Below are positions 60,101 to 60,162 of a DNA stretch of 60,162 nucleotides, in pieces. A program made the position numbers and the translations under genes. The stretch comes from a virus, in IMG/VR virus record IMGVR_UViG_3300035703_000098, positions 1 through 60,162 of that record. One strand, written 5' to 3'. Within the stretch, counting starts at the first letter, position 1. Each line of letters starts with the position of its first letter. The notes beneath the pieces were generated by a model that saw nothing but the letters and a program-made list of their open reading frames with translations, was not told the DNA's origin and made no database searches.

Positions 60101-60162
60101 ATCAAACGCATACCGCTCGACCGCCGGTTTCTTCGTGGCTCCGTCCTGATACAACCACTTCA
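54170..60162 (-). CDS. Giant polyvalent protein: PBECR-like nuclease, N6-adenine methyltransferase, linker repeats
   Basis: Main part of the 2,169-aa protein that starts at position 644 beyond the junction. Residue numbers below refer to the joined protein. About 245-365 matches the phage Barnase-EndoU-ColicinE5/D-RelE-like (PBECR) nuclease family: a DADDVRHAVNRHSDP segment followed by PISREDFMKIPEI and a C-terminal strand-rich end. About 430-465 holds a WVTIGGHEEDGK...GGTPVLLDGEGRI module, echoed near 1905 by WQKVGGSSVFVNGDGKITKG. About 600-1650 is charged, helical and unrecognised. About 1665-1835 is an adenine-specific DNA methyltransferase: FFPTPKTLANRLV, SAM-binding LEPSAGKGDLLD and catalytic NPPF near 1760. 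The C terminus is acidic and Gly/Phe-rich. Polyvalent proteins are thought to be packaged and injected with the genome to protect it. The gene lies between head genes, which fits packaging. The final TGA overlaps a TTG start of the next gene. Confidence 0.85.
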   Translation of the reverse strand, partial: KWLYQDGATKKPAVERYAFDPDQKRDEQGRWTVSPQTNRQRSRLPQGTRTGGLAEISQLVDRALSSKAAGRDAVYYADVSQIGADKIRVATGVDVEGYSLIIDADDVRHAVNRHSDPAIEASRSQLPISREDFMKIPEIMASPDHVELLRKRDAHGSLQLLFSKRFNGHVVTIQAVRTGRRELALKSLQKKKGSRVDESASADSPHRTPRTARPSSEGTDIDGRHSDGDVNRYSLSYAMRVACERYARQSAKGQGEFRWVTIGGHEEDGKEHAGGTPVLLDGEGRIASHPTVPALHGKKPHEVGKKQPAKDGSGEVSSSDVAAKSSSGRKVSESALSSRARSGGHAVRKATGRDPWTLTSDEYANALDPAGGKFLIGQDDSGHHQEWVQAALIYDPDSIPDEVLREYADAMPNAANELAERNRSSSSAVKLKQNNERQLGEIRGGKGRFAGVTTLDELKTRMKPGEKLSIATYGGGTQAEVRAVLRGKNVLVATADMPNWKPESKQAEPTKEIDPRLVLPTARPETPERATSQPTVPGQQQNLFNPDSQGKLFNVSAPKSSTKSTESAVPKSELEKISDADEERAAANKPLDGQRELVDVGDDRSKEAWESMTAEEADKLHRLDKRRLAYDAAQQAASDWAKADRPRHLQGYLTQERKADLMRQGVTLRDYQVRAVEEQLGQHKNHVEGYLARGIYVPDDVLQEYPDLVARQRELSKAGSRPSDDAYVRARKATKAASKGVDTAQVNVPLSKRGDIDRQIDDLKKSQVEEARQERLESSQIRDEARELFEKHGDALALSTVQKNGRTLKDAKAAMKDIIASNPALAKRMLEEFSQRQQTTSMKADMPLPAAERTDLPPYSIARLAEMHDRLDRGETTANEVRQWHKEMQSPEFQSAVRGELEKMSVADLKKRGARGWVGREKKADLINSLMQNWMSGESLNVTDRGISYQMSGDMKAAKANAIAKRLDELTDDHIQKHAAQRKAVTEERQAKIAEMKAGVENPKTIEDFERAARIKGGEDKLTSEQRATYDDLRATARRESERGKKATVTASTAAVGSVGGFDLTKNFHSKRGHDIFTASPKNRVGTDEYNSMNAAARRLGGWYYKAYGGTPGGFHFPTEDARRQFVSVMEGGSADASDQMAAKAELRAQTASESLREKAASIHEAATAELGRERQTNTSRRADMAASIEGRAHASVAKAKTMQTLADHLERGELQHLAGVRHGTHLDTLDSLLNQAKYATVRHMRKERGDGKDRMTWREEESILDGPAAREHVDHAEFPYPRLHKSDILKYAAELSDVPGLKNIAASLKKKAEEGFERKGNGLAFSGGELITSKKTRLFGVPDGKAVRVHRSSDPKLKGELQQHGLEHAYTADGGKTFAKSPDEAIVAAGSRGHKLDLVDAPTSDSEMVTFSEPDEIARLETVASRLKKSPDRNRQRIADDLNWRLEQVKRLRSMDITNPPELRAALREYQSLKVGKQQTDPIKAAERALAGRKIDGFFPTPKTLANRLVDEADIRPGMKVLEPSAGKGDLLDVLKERHGDAIEPHAIEPHSDLRGVLDAKGHKLVGDDFLKHSEGGYDRIVMNPPFENAQDIEHVKHAFSLLAPGGRVVAIMSAGGGRKREEFDAWLTGQGGVSEDLPEGSFASNEAFRKTGVNTRLVTIEKPSMPDSDVSREPYGMLRRAFDAVHVERYELKPSAPAESHPKAGKTRGGKKRVATSQRARQPGDGTPGWQKVGGSSVFVNGDGKITKGCPGLKGEHVNDLIGEDDLSRDRRAARQAHAEAAGKTGKDMKTADLKKLESPAAQQKHAAARSAARATGVSTRDVLRAMTEEHQRMSQDHLLFEQARAEARKMTGLNSGRQGFIENAYRDHSTVPGFDEGARTFAYAFQHLGFDPDDTENPQKVWDFIREGAKPAVKEWSQEVADSAAERLMRDRKAAKRVQKQPSASADDDFGDSDGFDDFDNFSGDENGFDGPQTWSRESTIDTLAEQLAGVPF
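60036..60162. repeat. Terminal direct repeat, right copy (circular closure)
   Basis: Exact duplicate of bases 1-127. Joining the ends gives a 60,035-bp circle and restores the interrupted polyvalent-protein gene. Confidence 0.95.

Overview
The window is one complete circular genome. Its first and last 127 bases are identical, so the unique circle is 60,035 bp. It reads as a temperate tailed phage with siphovirus-like structural genes, captured in circular form. I infer a planctomycete host from the style of the integrase, small proteins and tail proteins; this is inference, not proof. Almost all genes lie on the minus strand, with tight ATGA/TGATG overlaps and clear Shine-Dalgarno sequences. 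A small plus-strand block (about 29.4-33.3 kb) holds an unrecognised early ORF, two likely lysogenic-conversion genes (a multi-TM protein with a zinc ribbon, and a secreted HEAT-like protein), the attP core (3' half of a tRNA-Ala(GGC) gene), a tyrosine integrase and a small gene closed by a bidirectional terminator.

In the direction of transcription (descending coordinates) the minus strand begins with early and regulatory genes (29.3-26.8 kb: zinc-finger, Xis/AlpA-like HTH, small ORFs and a phage CsrA). Replication and recombination follow (26.8-17.9 kb): DnaQ-like exonuclease, Sak4-type ATPase, DUF669-like protein, RecD2-type helicase, ERCC4-type nuclease and a primase-helicase. An iteron-rich non-coding stretch at 17.35-17.87 kb is the best candidate for the replication origin. 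Small accessory genes lie at 17.3-12.9 kb, including a DpdA-like DNA transglycosylase, a MazG-like pyrophosphohydrolase and zinc-ribbon proteins.

Next comes an unusual set at 12.9-10.2 kb: a membrane-anchored trypsin-like protease with a collagen-like stretch, a Gly/Ala-rich hydrophobic protein and a phospholipase A2-like protein. No muralytic endolysin is recognisable anywhere. The morphogenesis region follows: terminase small and large, KTSC-domain protein, DUF935-type portal, tail-fibre-like proteins and a secreted thermonuclease.

Across the sequence junction lies a 2,169-aa polyvalent protein (pyrophosphatase-like, PBECR-like nuclease, N6-adenine methyltransferase). Then come a protease/scaffold-like protein, decoration protein, major capsid protein, DUF1320-like connector, tail tube, tail-assembly chaperone with a -1 frameshift on an A9 run, tape measure, several large tail/baseplate proteins and a two-domain glycosyltransferase.

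Three tRNA or tRNA-like elements sit in otherwise tight minus-strand gene boundaries. One is a well-formed tRNA-Met(CAT) with initiator-like features; the other two have good acceptor and T arms but aberrant anticodon regions. The least conventional features are the polyvalent protein and the recurring ERYA motif it shares with head proteins, the protease/phospholipase set replacing a visible endolysin, the tRNA-like punctuation, CsrA, and the paralogous terminator spacers around the decoration gene.
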